A stretch of DNA of 64,000 nucleotides from Qipengyuania sp. ABI-127-1 (lineage in GTDB: Bacteria; Pseudomonadota; Alphaproteobacteria; Sphingomonadales; Sphingomonadaceae): positions 1,873,449 through 1,937,448 of the forward strand of contig JALJCR010000001.1 in assembly GCA_022953095.1 (NCBI GenBank). The letters run 5' to 3'. Of this stretch, positions 16,842-27,490 are shown in pieces. The notes beneath the pieces were generated by a model. It saw nothing but the letters and a program-made list of their open reading frames with translations. It was not told where the DNA came from and made no database searches. Both the position numbers and the translations under genes were made by a program. How positions within the stretch are numbered: the first letter of the stretch is position 1; every line of letters begins with the position of its first letter.

Positions 16842-18791
16842 ATGGCCGAGGCAGGTGAGCGTGCGGAATGGGTCAAGCGGCCCGCCGCAGCGATCGAGGG
16901 GACAAATTGCACGCTCGGGGATTATCAGTCTCTCTATGCGCGCAGCGTCGAAGACACGGACACATTCTGGGCCGGCCAGGCCGAACGTCTCGACTGGTTC
17001 GCCCAGCCGACGAAAATCGCCAACTGGTCCTTTGATCCGGTGGCGATCAAATGGTTCGAGGACGGCGCCCTCAACATCTGCCACAACGCGGTCGATCGTC
17101 ATGTCGATGCGGGCCATGGTGATCGGCTGGCGCTGATTTTCGAACCCGATGCACCCGATGGCGAAGTCCGCCGCATCACCTATGCGGAATTGCAAGCCGA
17201 AGTCATTCGCATGGCCAACACGCTCAAGGCGATGGGCGTCGCGAAGGGCGACCGGGTCACGATCTACATGCCGATGGTGCCAGAAGGCGCCTACGCCATG
17301 CTCGCCTGCGCGCGGATCGGCGCGATCCATTCGGTCATATTCGGCGGGTTCAGCCCCGAGGCGATTGCGGGCCGGGTGGAAGACTGCGAAAGCGAATGGA
17401 TCGTCACCGCCGATGAGGGTCTGCGCGGCGGCAAGCGTATTCCGCTGAAGGCCAATGTCGATGCGGCACTGGAAAAGATCGCGGTAAAGGCAGTCCTGGT
17501 GCTGCGCCACACTGGCGGCGATGTTTCGATGACCGAAGGCCGCGATCACTGGTATCACGAACTGTCGGCAGACGGCTCCGCCGAATGCCCCTGCGAGCCG
17601 ATGAACGCGGAAGATCCGCTGTTCATTCTGTACACCTCGGGTTCGACCGGGAAACCGAAGGGCGTGCTTCACACAACAGGCGGCTATGCCGTTTGGACCG
17701 AAACCACCTTCCGCTACATCTTCGACTATCGCGAGGGCGAAGTGTTCTGGTGTACGGCGGATATAGGCTGGGTCACCGGGCACAGCTACATCGTGTACGG
17801 TCCGTTGCTAAACGGGGCGACGGCGGTGATGTTCGAAGGCGTTCCGACCTATCCAGACCACGACCGCTTCTGGGCGATATGCGAAAAGCACAAGGTCAAC
17901 ATCTTCTATACCGCCCCGACCGCGATCCGCGCTTTGATTCGCGAAGGTGATAGCCACGTGCTGAAACATGATCTTTCCGCATTACGCCTGCTCGGGAGCG
18001 TCGGCGAACCGATCAACCCGGAGGCATGGCGCTGGTATCACGAGACCGTCGGCAAAGGGAACCTGCCGGTGATCGACACCTGGTGGCAGACCGAAACCGG
18101 CGGCTGCATGATTACCACCCTTCCCGGCGCACACGATATGAAGCCAGGCAGCGCGGGTCGCCCGTTTTTCGGGGTCTGTCCGCAACTGGTCGATAATGAG
18201 GGCGAGGTGCTCGACGGGGCGACCTCGGGCAATCTGTGCATCACCCGCAGTTGGCCCGGCCAGGCCCGGACGGTCTATGGCGACCACGAGCGGTTCGTGC
18301 AGACATATTTCAGCACCTACACGGGCAAGTATTTCACCGGAGACGGCTGCCGCCGGGACGAAGACGGCTATTACTGGATCACCGGGCGCGTCGATGACGT
18401 GATCAATGTGTCGGGGCACCGCATGGGCACCGCCGAGGTGGAAAGCGCGCTGGTGCTGCATCCCGACGTGTCGGAGGCTGCGGTCGTCGGCTACCCGCAC
18501 GACATCAAGGGCCAGGGAATCTATTGCTACGTTACACTCAATGCGGGGGTCGAAGAAAGCGGCGAGCTGACGGCAGAACTGCGCGCCCATGTGCGCAAGG
18601 AAATCGGCCCGATCGCAACCCCCGACCACCTGCACTTCACCCCCGCCCTTCCCAAGACCCGCAGCGGAAAAATCATGCGCCGGATCCTGCGAAAAATTGC
18701 CGAAAACGAATTCGGCTCGCTGGGCGACACCTCAACCCTTGCCGACCCGGGTGTAGTTGCGGCCCTGATCGATGGCCGACGAAACCGATAG
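16842..18791 (+). CDS. acs: Acetyl-CoA synthetase (AMP-forming)
   Basis: This 649-residue enzyme converts acetate, ATP and CoA to acetyl-CoA through acetyl-AMP. The P-loop signature [15 protein letters not shown] is near residue 264. The acyl-binding and adenylate motifs follow ([27 protein letters not shown]). The catalytic lysine sits in [14 protein letters not shown] near residue 610, the site controlled by reversible acetylation in this family. The length matches the Acs family (about 650) and distinguishes it from shorter medium-chain ligases. A GAGGAGAG stretch lies just upstream of the ATG. It is transcribed alone, divergent from the TonB receptor. Confidence 0.96.
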   Translation: MAEAGERAEWVKRPAAAIEGTNCTLGDYQSLYARSVEDTDTFWAGQAERLDWFAQPTKIANWSFDPVAIKWFEDGALNICHNAVDRHVDAGHGDRLALIFEPDAPDGEVRRITYAELQAEVIRMANTLKAMGVAKGDRVTIYMPMVPEGAYAMLACARIGAIHSVIFGGFSPEAIAGRVEDCESEWIVTADEGLRGGKRIPLKANVDAALEKIAVKAVLVLRHTGGDVSMTEGRDHWYHELSADGSAECPCEPMNAEDPLFILYTSGSTGKPKGVLHTTGGYAVWTETTFRYIFDYREGEVFWCTADIGWVTGHSYIVYGPLLNGATAVMFEGVPTYPDHDRFWAICEKHKVNIFYTAPTAIRALIREGDSHVLKHDLSALRLLGSVGEPINPEAWRWYHETVGKGNLPVIDTWWQTETGGCMITTLPGAHDMKPGSAGRPFFGVCPQLVDNEGEVLDGATSGNLCITRSWPGQARTVYGDHERFVQTYFSTYTGKYFTGDGCRRDEDGYYWITGRVDDVINVSGHRMGTAEVESALVLHPDVSEAAVVGYPHDIKGQGIYCYVTLNAGVEESGELTAELRAHVRKEIGPIATPDHLHFTPALPKTRSGKIMRRILRKIAENEFGSLGDTSTLADPGVVAALIDGRRNR

Positions 18792-18874
18792 CCGGGCTCC
18801 GTGAAGCGCATGGAGTTATAGGGCGATTAACCCCGGTTGTGGCATAGGGTCCCTATGTACGAGGCGCGGCTACA

Positions 18875-20074
18875 ATGTGGATCGTAAAGCAGATCGTTTC
18901 GCGTACTCCTAAATCGGGCTGGCGCGGTTTCTTTCTCATCGGCTGCGTCGTCCTTCTCGCTTTGCTTCTCGCAGGCACGAGCTGGAGCGCGTGGCGCTCC
19001 TCGATAGAGCGTGCCGCTGCCGACGAACGACAATACAATACCATCGAGGTCCTGTTAGCGACCGGTAAATTGCGGGCCGCAGCACTGCAGCAGATTCGCG
19101 GTGGACGGGGATATCTCCTCACGGGGAACCCCCTTTTTCTCGAACCGCATGCCCTTGGCAGGCAAGAGGCCAAGACGGCACAGGCCCAGCTCGCTGAGCT
19201 AGTCGGAAGCGATAGCGAGCAGCAAGCACGTGTTGAAGCGCTCGCTATACATCTTGCGCATCTGGACGGGGTTAGCGGGTCGATGATCGACAGCATGGGA
19301 AAAGGCGAGACGCGCAATGCGTTGGCCACCATGCGCAGCGGGAGTGACCGCGATGCGATAGAAGCGATACTGCGCACTCTCGACGCGATCGAGGCCGCCG
19401 AACGCGCAGCATTGGACACCCAGACCGCGATCGCGCGACAACACGCCATAGCCAATGAGCGCTACCAATACCTTCTGGCCATCGCTGGCCTTGGCCTGCT
19501 CGTGCTATCGATCCTCGCTACCATCTATGTGCGAAGAGCACTCGATGCCGAGTATGCTGCGCGAAAGCAGCTCAAGCACTTTGCAACGACCGATCCGCTG
19601 ACGTCCCTGCCCAACCGTCGAGCTTTCATGGAAGCCGCCTCTCAGCATATCAGACAATCGCAGGGCGACCTCGAGCGCAAGCTCAGCCTCGCTATTTTCG
19701 ATATCGATCACTTCAAGCGCATCAACGATCGATTCGGCCATCCGGTTGGCGATGAGGTTATCAAGGAAGTCGGCCAGAGGGCGATCGCCGCGCTGCGCAA
19801 GCACGATTTCGTCGGCCGGATCGGAGGCGAAGAATACGGTGTTCTCCTCCCACGAACCGATCTTCAGACCGCCCGCACCGTTTGCGAGCGTCTGCGTGAA
19901 GCCATTGCCGGTTCGCCGATCGTCCGGAACGACGCGATCATACCGTTCACGGCCAGTATCGGGATCACCGAGTTCCGGCCCCGTGATGATATCGACCATC
20001 TGCTGGCCCGCGCGGATTCAGCCCTTTACGAGGCGAAGACCGGGGGGCGCAACCAGGTTCGTGTCGCAGCCTGA
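18875..20074 (+). CDS. Membrane diguanylate cyclase (CHASE3–GGDEF)
   Basis: The protein has 399 residues. Helix 1 spans about residues 19–41. A periplasmic CHASE3-like helical sensor follows with the characteristic RGYLLTG near residue 79. Helix 2 is about 198–215. A GGDEF domain starts at TDPLTSLPNRRAF and has the active-site motif RIGGEEYGVLL. An RKHD sequence lies five residues before GGEEY, matching the RxxD product-inhibition I-site, so the enzyme is probably active and feedback-inhibited. It makes cyclic-di-GMP. No partner regulator is adjacent; an EAL protein 8 kb away may oppose it. Confidence 0.92.
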   Translation: MWIVKQIVSRTPKSGWRGFFLIGCVVLLALLLAGTSWSAWRSSIERAAADERQYNTIEVLLATGKLRAAALQQIRGGRGYLLTGNPLFLEPHALGRQEAKTAQAQLAELVGSDSEQQARVEALAIHLAHLDGVSGSMIDSMGKGETRNALATMRSGSDRDAIEAILRTLDAIEAAERAALDTQTAIARQHAIANERYQYLLAIAGLGLLVLSILATIYVRRALDAEYAARKQLKHFATTDPLTSLPNRRAFMEAASQHIRQSQGDLERKLSLAIFDIDHFKRINDRFGHPVGDEVIKEVGQRAIAALRKHDFVGRIGGEEYGVLLPRTDLQTARTVCERLREAIAGSPIVRNDAIIPFTASIGITEFRPRDDIDHLLARADSALYEAKTGGRNQVRVAA

Positions 20075-20113
20075 CCCTTGCGCTTCGAGATGTGGGCGGC
20101 CTAAGCGCGCTCC

Positions 20114-20587
20114 ATGGCAAACCATCGCATATTATTCGTCTGCCTCGGTAATATCTGCCGGTCTCCACTTGCCGAAGCGGCCTTCAAAAGGGCCGCGGGC
20201 GAAGCCGGGCTGGACGCCGAAGTCGAGAGTGCCGGGACAGCCGACTATCATGTCGGCGAGCCGCCCGACCCGCGCAGCATCCAGGAGGCCGAGCGCCGTG
20301 GGATCGACATAACCGGCTATCGCGGGCGCCAGTTGAGCGTACGCGACTTTCACGAGTTCGATTTCATTCTCGGCATGGATCGATCGAACATGACCGATAT
20401 CGCTCGCATCGATCCGGGAGACGGCAAGGCTCGGATCGCGATGCTGCTCGACCTCGTACCAGGCCAGGAGGGGCGCGAAGTGGCCGATCCCTGGTACGGC
20501 GGACCGGAAGGCTTCGCGACGACATGGCACGAAGTCGATGCCGGTGCCCGCGCCTTGCTCGCGGTACTGCTCGATGAAACGGCTTGA
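20114..20587 (+). CDS. Low-molecular-weight protein-tyrosine phosphatase
   Basis: The protein has 157 residues. The P-loop CLGNICRSP (C-x5-R-S) is at residues 10–18 and carries the nucleophilic cysteine and the arginine. The general-acid loop is visible as VADPWYGG near residue 122, with the catalytic aspartate. The length and both motifs fit the LMW-PTP family, which dephosphorylates phosphotyrosine or, in some bacteria, phosphoarginine. No tyrosine kinase or capsule cluster is nearby, so a housekeeping role is more likely than exopolysaccharide control. It overlaps the next gene by 14 nt. Confidence 0.94.
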   Translation: MANHRILFVCLGNICRSPLAEAAFKRAAGEAGLDAEVESAGTADYHVGEPPDPRSIQEAERRGIDITGYRGRQLSVRDFHEFDFILGMDRSNMTDIARIDPGDGKARIAMLLDLVPGQEGREVADPWYGGPEGFATTWHEVDAGARALLAVLLDETA

Positions 20588-21380
20588 GGACGCCGTAGAG
20601 CATATCTGCGGGACGCAGGTCGCTGCGACCCAGCCCCTCGCAGGGGGCGATATTTCGGGAGCGTCCAGAGTAACGCTGGCAGATGGCCGCAGCGTCGTGG
20701 CCAAGCACGGCCCACTGACCGGCAGGGAAGCGGTGATGCTTCAGGCCATGGCACAGCTTGGCGCGCCCGTTCCCGCGGTGCTGGGCACAATGCAAGGCTG
20801 GCTGGTCATGCAGGATGTGGGACCGGCGCAGCGGTTCGATGATGCGGCCTGGCGCTTTCTCGCCCATGCCCTTGTGCCGTTACAGTGTGCCGCGCAGGTT
20901 GAGACTTTCGGATGGCATGAGGAGTACGGATTCCGTGATATTGCCGTTCGGAACGCGCGCCATGCCAACTGGGCCGAATTCTGGCGTGAGAACCGCTTGC
21001 TGTGCCATGTCGCAGCGCTCGACATGTCGCTTGCACGCAGGGTCGAAGCGCTGGCATCGCGCCTGGCGGAATTGATTCCCGAAAGGCCGGAGGTCAGCCT
21101 GCTGCATGGCGATCTGTGGGGCGGCAATGTCGTCTGGAACGGCACAAGGGCATGGCTGGTCGACCCTTGTGCCTATTACGGCGACCGCGAGGTCGATGTG
21201 GCCGCGCTCACCGTCTTCGACAATCCGCCCAATGCGTTTTTCGACCGGCTTGCGCTGGAGCCGGGGTGGCAGGACCGCCTGCCGATCTATCGCCTGTGGA
21301 TGTGGCTGGTCCACGTTCGCCTGTTCGGCGACAGCTATCGTGCAGCGGCAGAGCGGGAACTCGATGCGCTGGGTTTCTAG
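20574..21380 (+). CDS. Fructosamine-kinase / aminoglycoside-phosphotransferase-fold protein
   Basis: The protein has 268 residues. Kinase-fold motifs are present: VVAKHGPL (probable ATP lysine), the catalytic loop LLHGDLWGGNVVW, and the metal-binding LVDPCAYYGDREVDVAAL. LHGDLWxGN and DPAxYYGxREVDLA are the signatures of the fructosamine-3-kinase family (PF03881), which repairs early glycation products on proteins. I chose the ATG at 20574, giving MKRLEDAVEHICG. It overlaps the phosphatase stop by 14 nt, a conserved pairing in which YfiH-like kinases sit beside LMW phosphatases. The end overlaps recG, transcribed the other way, by 4 nt. Confidence 0.87.
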   Translation: MKRLEDAVEHICGTQVAATQPLAGGDISGASRVTLADGRSVVAKHGPLTGREAVMLQAMAQLGAPVPAVLGTMQGWLVMQDVGPAQRFDDAAWRFLAHALVPLQCAAQVETFGWHEEYGFRDIAVRNARHANWAEFWRENRLLCHVAALDMSLARRVEALASRLAELIPERPEVSLLHGDLWGGNVVWNGTRAWLVDPCAYYGDREVDVAALTVFDNPPNAFFDRLALEPGWQDRLPIYRLWMWLVHVRLFGDSYRAAAERELDALGF

Positions 21381-23440
21381 CCCCCGCGCAAAGTCTTCAC
21401 CCCGAAATCGCGTTCGAACAGATAGAGCAGCACCCTCGCCGCCTCGCCTCGCTTGCCTTCCAGCCCGCCATCGCGTTCCATTAGCAGGCGCGCATCGTCA
21501 TAGGCCTTCGGCAGCAAATCGGTGATCTGCTCCAGGCTCGCGATGCTGAACGGCGTGTCGCCGGACTGCCGCGTCCCGAGCAACTCACCACCACCGCGCA
21601 GGCGCAAATCCTCTTCGGCCAGATAGAAGCCATCCTGGCTTTCGCGCATCAGGGCCAGGCGCTTCTGCGCGGTTTCCGACAAAGTTTCGCCGTGCAGAAG
21701 GACGCAAAAGCTCTTCTCGCTCCCTCGCCCCACACGGCCGCGTAGCTGGTGCAATTGCGCCAGACCGAAACGCTCGGCCTGTTCGATTACCATCAGCGTC
21801 GCATTGGGTACGTCGACCCCGACCTCGATCACCGTGGTCGCCACCAGCAGCTTCGCCTCGCCGCGAGCGAAGCGCTCCATCGCCGCATCCTTGATTTCGG
21901 GCGCTAGCTGGCCATGGACCATGACCACATCCTCGCCGAACCGCTCCCTCAGCGCTGCATAGCGCGCTTCGGCGGCGGCGATATCGTCCGGCCCGTCGAT
22001 CTCGCGGACCATCGGGCAGACCCAATAGGCCTGACGGCCCTCTGCAATTTGGGCGGCCAGTCGCTCGACCAGAGCGCCGATCTTGGCCTGCCCCATGACG
22101 ACCGTGTCTATCGCCTGCCGACCGGGCGGCAATTCGTCGAGCTTGCTCACGTCCAATTCGCCATATTGCGCCAGTGTGAGAGTGCGCGGGATCGGCGTCG
22201 CGGTCATTGCAAGCACGTGCGGCGCGCGCTTTCCCTTGCTCGCCAACATCAGCCGCTGACCGACGCCAAAACGGTGCTGTTCGTCGATCACCACCATGGC
22301 AAGGTTCTTGTAAGCGACCTTGTCCTGAAAAATCGCATGTGTGCCGACGACGATGTCGATACTGCCATCGAGCAGGCCCATCAGCGTCGCCTCGCGCACC
22401 TTGCCCTTGTCGCGGCCAGTCAGCAGCGCGACCCGCGCGCCGGTGGGTTCGGCCATGCGCCGCAGGCTGTCGAAGTGCTGGCGGGCGAGGATTTCTGTCG
22501 GCGCCAGCATGGCTGCCTGCGCCCCGGCCTCGACCGCGATCAGCATGGCTTCGAGTGCGACCACCGTTTTGCCGGCACCGACATCGCCTTGCAGCAGCCG
22601 CAGCATCGGGGCTTCCTGCGCCATGTCGCCCTCGATCTCGGCGATCGAACGCCTTTGCGCGCCGGTCAGCGGGAACGGCAGGTCGAGCCTGCCGCGATAG
22701 CTGCCGTCGCCTCGCAAGGGCTGCCCCTTGCGCTTACGATTATCTGCCCGCACCAGCATCAGCGCCAGGCTGTTGGCGAGCAATTCGTCATAGGCCAGCC
22801 GGTTGCGCGCGGATGTATTCTCCCCCTTATGCGCCAGCACGAGCGCATCGCGCCAGGTGGGCCAGCCCTCCTTGTCGAGCTGCGAGGGCTCGATCCATTC
22901 GGGAAGTTCGGGCGTACGCGCCAATGCCTGTTCAACCAGCCCTGCGATCTTGGGCTGGGTCAGTCCCTCGGACAGGCGGTAGACAGGCTCATACAGCCGT
23001 TGGAGCGTCTCGCCGCCTTCCTCGACCACATGGTCGGGATGGACGATCTGGAGCATGTCGCCGAACCGTTCCAGCTTGCCCGCCACCCAGCGCGTTTCGC
23101 CGACCGGCAACTGTTTCTTCGCCGTATAGGACGCACGCCCGAAATAGGTCAGCGCGAGGACGTTGCCCACGCTGTCCTGCGCCAGCACGCGATAGGGCGC
23201 GCGTGGGGACCGACCGCCGCGATGCTCGGTGACGGTCAGCCTGACCACGATCTGCTCGCCCTCGCCCGCCTCGTCGACATTCTCCACTGCCCGGCGCGTC
23301 ACGAAACGTTCGGGCAGGTGGTAGTCGAGATCGCGCACCCGCGTCAGGCCGAGCCGGTCAAGCGGTTTTTTCATTTTCGGCCCAACGCCCTCGAGCGTTT
23401 CCGTCTCGGCAAACAGCGGATTGAGAATATCGGGGCGCAT
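21377..23440 (-). CDS. recG: ATP-dependent DNA helicase RecG
   Basis: This 687-residue helicase unwinds and regresses stalled replication forks. The N-terminal wedge domain holds an OB fold (about residues 60–150). Helicase motifs follow: Walker A GDVGAGKTVVAL, Walker B VVIDEQHRFGVGQR, motif [15 protein letters not shown], and the VATTVIEVGVDVPNATLM and QLRGRVGRG motifs. The C-terminal helical hook is present. It is complete and typical in length. It shares 4 nt with the convergent fructosamine-kinase gene. Confidence 0.97.
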   Translation of the reverse strand: MRPDILNPLFAETETLEGVGPKMKKPLDRLGLTRVRDLDYHLPERFVTRRAVENVDEAGEGEQIVVRLTVTEHRGGRSPRAPYRVLAQDSVGNVLALTYFGRASYTAKKQLPVGETRWVAGKLERFGDMLQIVHPDHVVEEGGETLQRLYEPVYRLSEGLTQPKIAGLVEQALARTPELPEWIEPSQLDKEGWPTWRDALVLAHKGENTSARNRLAYDELLANSLALMLVRADNRKRKGQPLRGDGSYRGRLDLPFPLTGAQRRSIAEIEGDMAQEAPMLRLLQGDVGAGKTVVALEAMLIAVEAGAQAAMLAPTEILARQHFDSLRRMAEPTGARVALLTGRDKGKVREATLMGLLDGSIDIVVGTHAIFQDKVAYKNLAMVVIDEQHRFGVGQRLMLASKGKRAPHVLAMTATPIPRTLTLAQYGELDVSKLDELPPGRQAIDTVVMGQAKIGALVERLAAQIAEGRQAYWVCPMVREIDGPDDIAAAEARYAALRERFGEDVVMVHGQLAPEIKDAAMERFARGEAKLLVATTVIEVGVDVPNATLMVIEQAERFGLAQLHQLRGRVGRGSEKSFCVLLHGETLSETAQKRLALMRESQDGFYLAEEDLRLRGGGELLGTRQSGDTPFSIASLEQITDLLPKAYDDARLLMERDGGLEGKRGEAARVLLYLFERDFGVKTLRGG

Positions 23441-23465
23441 GGCTGCTCGCTACCAACTTCCGCCA

Positions 23466-23564
23466 GTCATTGCGAGGAGCCGACGGCGACGCCGCAATCC
23501 ATCTCACAAGCTGTCCACAATCGCGAGGTCGGGCGATGGATTGCCGCGCTTTGCTCGCAATGAC
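23466..23564. repeat. REP-like inverted-repeat element between recG and sdhE
   Basis: The outer arms GTCATTGCGAG (23466–23476) and CTCGCAATGAC (23554–23564) are exact reverse complements. A second inner pair (GCAATCCAT and ATGGATTGC) also matches. This pattern, with the CATTGCGAG end and the CAATCCAT core, is that of the short interspersed palindromes common between genes in sphingomonads and other alphaproteobacteria. It lies between the two genes and encodes nothing. Confidence 0.75.
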
Positions 23565-23602
23565 AGTTGAAAGGCGGCTGTGCCTGCCCTACCCGCACCC
23601 TC

Positions 23603-23881
23603 ATGCCCGATCTGCTCACTTTCGAAGGCCGCAAGCAGCGCGCGAAATTCCGCGCCTGGCACCGCGGCACCCGCGAGGCCGATTACATGATCGGCGGATT
23701 CTTCGACCGCTACCATGCACACTGGGGCGAGGAGGAACTCGCCTGGTTCGAAGCCCTGCTGGAAGAAGACGATGTCGATGTGATGGCCTGGGCGCTGAAA
23801 ACGCAGCCCACACCGCCGCACTTCGAGGGCAATCTCATGCGCGCGATGCAGCAGCTCGATTACGTCGATATTCCGCGTTGA
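23603..23881 (+). CDS. sdhE: Succinate dehydrogenase assembly factor SdhE (flavinator)
   Basis: This 92-residue protein belongs to the DUF339/SdhE family that helps attach FAD to succinate dehydrogenase. The family's R-G-x-x-E core is present: AWHRGTREADYMIGGFFD near residue 15. It is followed by the acidic stretch W.EALLEEDDVDVMAW. I chose the ATG at 23603 because the upstream 12 codons have no similarity and would overlap the repeat. The gene is followed by mfd, the usual neighbour in this group. Confidence 0.9.
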   Translation: MPDLLTFEGRKQRAKFRAWHRGTREADYMIGGFFDRYHAHWGEEELAWFEALLEEDDVDVMAWALKTQPTPPHFEGNLMRAMQQLDYVDIPR

Positions 23882-23998
23882 CGCCCTGCCCCCGGGCACT
23901 ATCTCGCCACTGACGAATTTCCCCAGCACCCCTTCCCATCCGGGCAAGGGGGCAATCGTGCGTGTGCAACCCGCAGCGCCCCGAACGCCAGGACCCCG

Positions 23999-26900
23999 AT
24001 GCCCGATCTTTCCCGCATCCTGAACGCCAATACCTCTCTCACGCTGGCGCAGGTTGCGCGCGGCGCACAGCCGCTCGTCATGGCCGACCTCGCCCGCGCC
24101 AGTTCGGGTCGCGCGGTGTTCATCGCGCCCGACGATGCGGCGATGCGCGGGATCGTCGATGCAGCGGCCTTTTTCGCTCCCGAACTGGAAGTGATCGAAT
24201 TCCCCGCATGGGATTCGCTACCCTATGACCGCGCAAGTCCCGCCCTCGCCATCAGCGCGCGGCGGCTGGCCGCGCTGTTCCGGCTTCAGGCAGGCAAGGC
24301 CAAGGCGCAGCTCGTCGTCACCACGGCCAACGCGGTACTCCAGCGTGTGCTTACGCCGTTTCGCATTCGCGAGAGTGTGCGGGAGTTCAAGCCGGGTATC
24401 GAGATCAGCCGCGAGAGTCTGTCGCTATTGTTGCAAAAGCAGGGGTACAGCCGGACCGATACGGTGATCGACAAGGGCGAATATGCCGTACGCGGTTCGA
24501 TCGTCGACATTTTCCCCAGCGGGATGGACGAAGCGCTGCGGCTCGATTTCTTCGGCGACGAGCTGGAGTCCCTGCGCACTTTCGATCCCAATACGCAGAT
24601 GAGCACCGGGCGGCTCGACTCGCACCTGCTGCTCCCGGCGAGCGAAGCGCTGCTCGACGAGGACAGCATCAAGCGCTTCCGTAGCCGCTACCGCGAGATG
24701 TTCGGCGCCCATGCGACGCAGGACCCGCTCTATGAAGCGGTCAGCGACGGTCGCCGCCTTGCCGGGATGGAGCACTGGCTGCCCCTGTTCGAGGACAAGC
24801 TGACCACGCTTTTCGATCACTTGGGCAAAGACGACCTCGTCGTGATCGATCAGGCGTCGCTCGCCGCAGCCGACGAGCGTGTTAGAGACGTGGCCGACTA
24901 TTACGAGCAGCGCACGGCCATCACCGGGCAGGCCAAGGGCAATTACCGCCCTCTCGAACCTGATGCGCTCTACCTGACGAGCGAGGAGTTCAAGCAGGCT
25001 CTCGCCAGCACGCCTGCCCACCGCGCCACGCCCTTCGATGAACCCGAAAGCGATAGCGTCGTGTCCTTCGGCTTCCGCTCAGGCCGCGATTTCGCGCCCG
25101 AACGCGCACGCGGCGACAATGTCTATCCGGTACTGGCCGAGCATCTGAAGACGCTTTCGAAAACGGGCAAACGGCCATTGCTGGCGGCCTATTCGAAGGG
25201 CAGCCGCTCGCGTATCGCCTCGATTCTCGAGGAAGCGGGTACGCCGGTGCAGCTCGCCGACACTTGGCAGGAGGCGCTGGGCCTGTCGGCCAAGGGCAAA
25301 CCGGTCGCGATGGTACTGCCGATCGAGGCCAGCTTCGCGAACGCCGAGATGGAGCTGCTGACCGAGCAGGACATTCTCGGCGACCGGCTCGTCCGCCGCA
25401 AAAAGAAGCGCAAGGATGCAGACGCCTTCCTCGCCGAATTGCAGGCCCTCAGCGTCGGTGATCTCATCGTTCATACCGAACACGGGATCGGCAAGTATCT
25501 TGGCCTCGAACCGATCCCGGTGGGCAAGTCGAAACACGATTGCGTCCAGCTCGAATATAAGGGCGGCGACAAGCTGTTCATTCCGGTCGAAAACATCGAC
25601 GTTCTCAGCCGCTATGGTTCATCCGAAGAAGCGGTCATGCTCGACCGGCTGGGCGGCGAGGCCTGGCAGAAGCGCCGCGCACGCCTGAAAGAGCGCATCC
25701 GCGAAATCGCGAGCGAGCTGATGCAGGTCGCCGCGCAGCGCGCACTCAAGAAAGCACCGGTGCTGGAAGTGGAGGATGGACCGTACAACCAGTTCCTCGA
25801 CCGTTTCCCGTGGGAGGAAACCGACGATCAGGAACGCGCGATAGAGGACGTGCTGCGCGACCTCGAAAGCGGCAAGCCGATGGATCGGCTCGTCTGCGGC
25901 GATGTTGGATTCGGCAAGACCGAGGTCGCGCTACGCGCCGCTTTCGTGGCGGCGATGAACGGACAACAGGTCGCGGTGGTCGCCCCCACCACCCTTCTCG
26001 CACGCCAGCACTTCGAGAATTTTGCAAATCGGTTCCGTGGTTTCCCCTTGAAAGTTGGCAGGCTTTCCAGGCTCGTTCCCGCCAGGGAAATGAAGGAAAC
26101 GCGCGAGGGGCTGGAGAGCGGTCAGGTCGACATCGTCGTCGGCACGCACGCCATCCTTTCGAAGCAGACCAAGTTCAAGAACCTCGGCCTCGTCATCGTC
26201 GACGAGGAGCAGCGGTTCGGCGTCACGCACAAGGAAAAGCTCAAGCAGCTCCGCGCCGACGTGCACATGCTCACGCTTACCGCCACGCCGATCCCGCGCA
26301 CGCTGCAAATGGCGATGACCGGTCTGCGCGAGCTGTCCACCATCCAGACCCCGCCGGTCGATCGCTTGGCGGTGCGTACTTATGTCATGGAGTGGGACGA
26401 CATGGTGATGCGCGAGGCATTGCTGCGCGAACACCATCGCAGCGGACAGAGCTTCATCGTCGTGCCGCGCATTTCCGACATGGAAGCCATCGCCGACTGG
26501 CTGCATGAACATGTGCCCGAGGTAAAATTCGTCTCCGCCCACGGCCAGATGAGCGCGGGCGAGATCGAGGAGCGGATGAGCGCCTTCTACGAGGGCAAGT
26601 ACGAGGTGCTGCTCGCCACGACAATCGTCGAGAGCGGGCTCGACCTGCCGAGCGCGAACACCATCATCATCCACCGCGCGGACATTTTCGGCCTCGCCCA
26701 GCTCTATCAGCTGCGCGGTCGGGTGGGCCGCGCGAAGCTGCGCGCCTATGCCTATCTGACCTACGCCTCCGATACGCAGTTGTCCGAAGTGGCGGAAAAG
26801 CGCCTCAAGGTATTGGGGGATCTCGACAGCCTCGGCGCGGGCTTCCAGCTCGCCAGCCACGATCTCGATATTCGCGGCGCGGGCAACCTGCTCGGCGACG

Positions 26901-27490
26901 AGCAGTCTGGGCATATCCGCGAGGTCGGCTTTGAACTCTATCAATCGATGCTCGAGGACGCGATCCTTGCCGCGAAGGCGGGCGAGCTGGGGCTGGAAGC
27001 CAAGCCCGAGAAGATCAGCCCGCAGATCACGGTGGATGCCCCGATCATGATCCCGGAGGATTACGTTCCCGACCTGGCAGTGCGCATGGCGCTCTACCGC
27101 CGCCTCAACGATGCCGAAGACAAGGCCGAGATCGAGGCGCTCGCCGCCGAAATGATCGACCGTTTCGGCGACTTGCCGCCCGCGACGGCGAATTTGGTCA
27201 AGCTGATCGAGATCAAGCACCAGGCGATCGACGCCAATATCGCCAAGATCGATGTCGGCGCGCAGGGCACGCTGGTGACCTTCCACAATGACGATTTCCC
27301 CGACGGCCCGGGCCTGATCGCCTATGTCGACCGGCTGCAGGGCACCGCCAAGCTGCGCCCCGACATGAAGCTGGTCATCAGCCGCGCGTGGAATTCGCCG
27401 GAAAGCCGGCTCAATGGTCTGTTCCAGCTCACCAAGGGACTATCGGGAATCGTAAGGAAAGCGAGAAAGCGCGACAGGAAAGCGGCTTAA
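23999..27490 (+). CDS. mfd: Transcription-repair coupling factor Mfd
   Basis: This 1163-residue ATPase removes RNA polymerase stalled at lesions and recruits UvrA. Domains in order: the UvrB-homology module (to about 340), the RNA-polymerase-interacting CarD-like domain starting near [19 protein letters not shown] (about 480), and the RecG-like translocase. The last has [29 protein letters not shown] and [14 protein letters not shown], then LRGRVGRAK. The TRCF C-terminal domain begins near [20 protein letters not shown]. No gaps are seen. It shares 4 nt with the convergent EAL gene. Confidence 0.97.
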   Translation: MPDLSRILNANTSLTLAQVARGAQPLVMADLARASSGRAVFIAPDDAAMRGIVDAAAFFAPELEVIEFPAWDSLPYDRASPALAISARRLAALFRLQAGKAKAQLVVTTANAVLQRVLTPFRIRESVREFKPGIEISRESLSLLLQKQGYSRTDTVIDKGEYAVRGSIVDIFPSGMDEALRLDFFGDELESLRTFDPNTQMSTGRLDSHLLLPASEALLDEDSIKRFRSRYREMFGAHATQDPLYEAVSDGRRLAGMEHWLPLFEDKLTTLFDHLGKDDLVVIDQASLAAADERVRDVADYYEQRTAITGQAKGNYRPLEPDALYLTSEEFKQALASTPAHRATPFDEPESDSVVSFGFRSGRDFAPERARGDNVYPVLAEHLKTLSKTGKRPLLAAYSKGSRSRIASILEEAGTPVQLADTWQEALGLSAKGKPVAMVLPIEASFANAEMELLTEQDILGDRLVRRKKKRKDADAFLAELQALSVGDLIVHTEHGIGKYLGLEPIPVGKSKHDCVQLEYKGGDKLFIPVENIDVLSRYGSSEEAVMLDRLGGEAWQKRRARLKERIREIASELMQVAAQRALKKAPVLEVEDGPYNQFLDRFPWEETDDQERAIEDVLRDLESGKPMDRLVCGDVGFGKTEVALRAAFVAAMNGQQVAVVAPTTLLARQHFENFANRFRGFPLKVGRLSRLVPAREMKETREGLESGQVDIVVGTHAILSKQTKFKNLGLVIVDEEQRFGVTHKEKLKQLRADVHMLTLTATPIPRTLQMAMTGLRELSTIQTPPVDRLAVRTYVMEWDDMVMREALLREHHRSGQSFIVVPRISDMEAIADWLHEHVPEVKFVSAHGQMSAGEIEERMSAFYEGKYEVLLATTIVESGLDLPSANTIIIHRADIFGLAQLYQLRGRVGRAKLRAYAYLTYASDTQLSEVAEKRLKVLGDLDSLGAGFQLASHDLDIRGAGNLLGDEQSGHIREVGFELYQSMLEDAILAAKAGELGLEAKPEKISPQITVDAPIMIPEDYVPDLAVRMALYRRLNDAEDKAEIEALAAEMIDRFGDLPPATANLVKLIEIKHQAIDANIAKIDVGAQGTLVTFHNDDFPDGPGLIAYVDRLQGTAKLRPDMKLVISRAWNSPESRLNGLFQLTKGLSGIVRKARKRDRKAA

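Noticed and set aside
21914..23563. 549-codon frame opposite recG
   Set aside because: Mirror of recG without recognisable domains.
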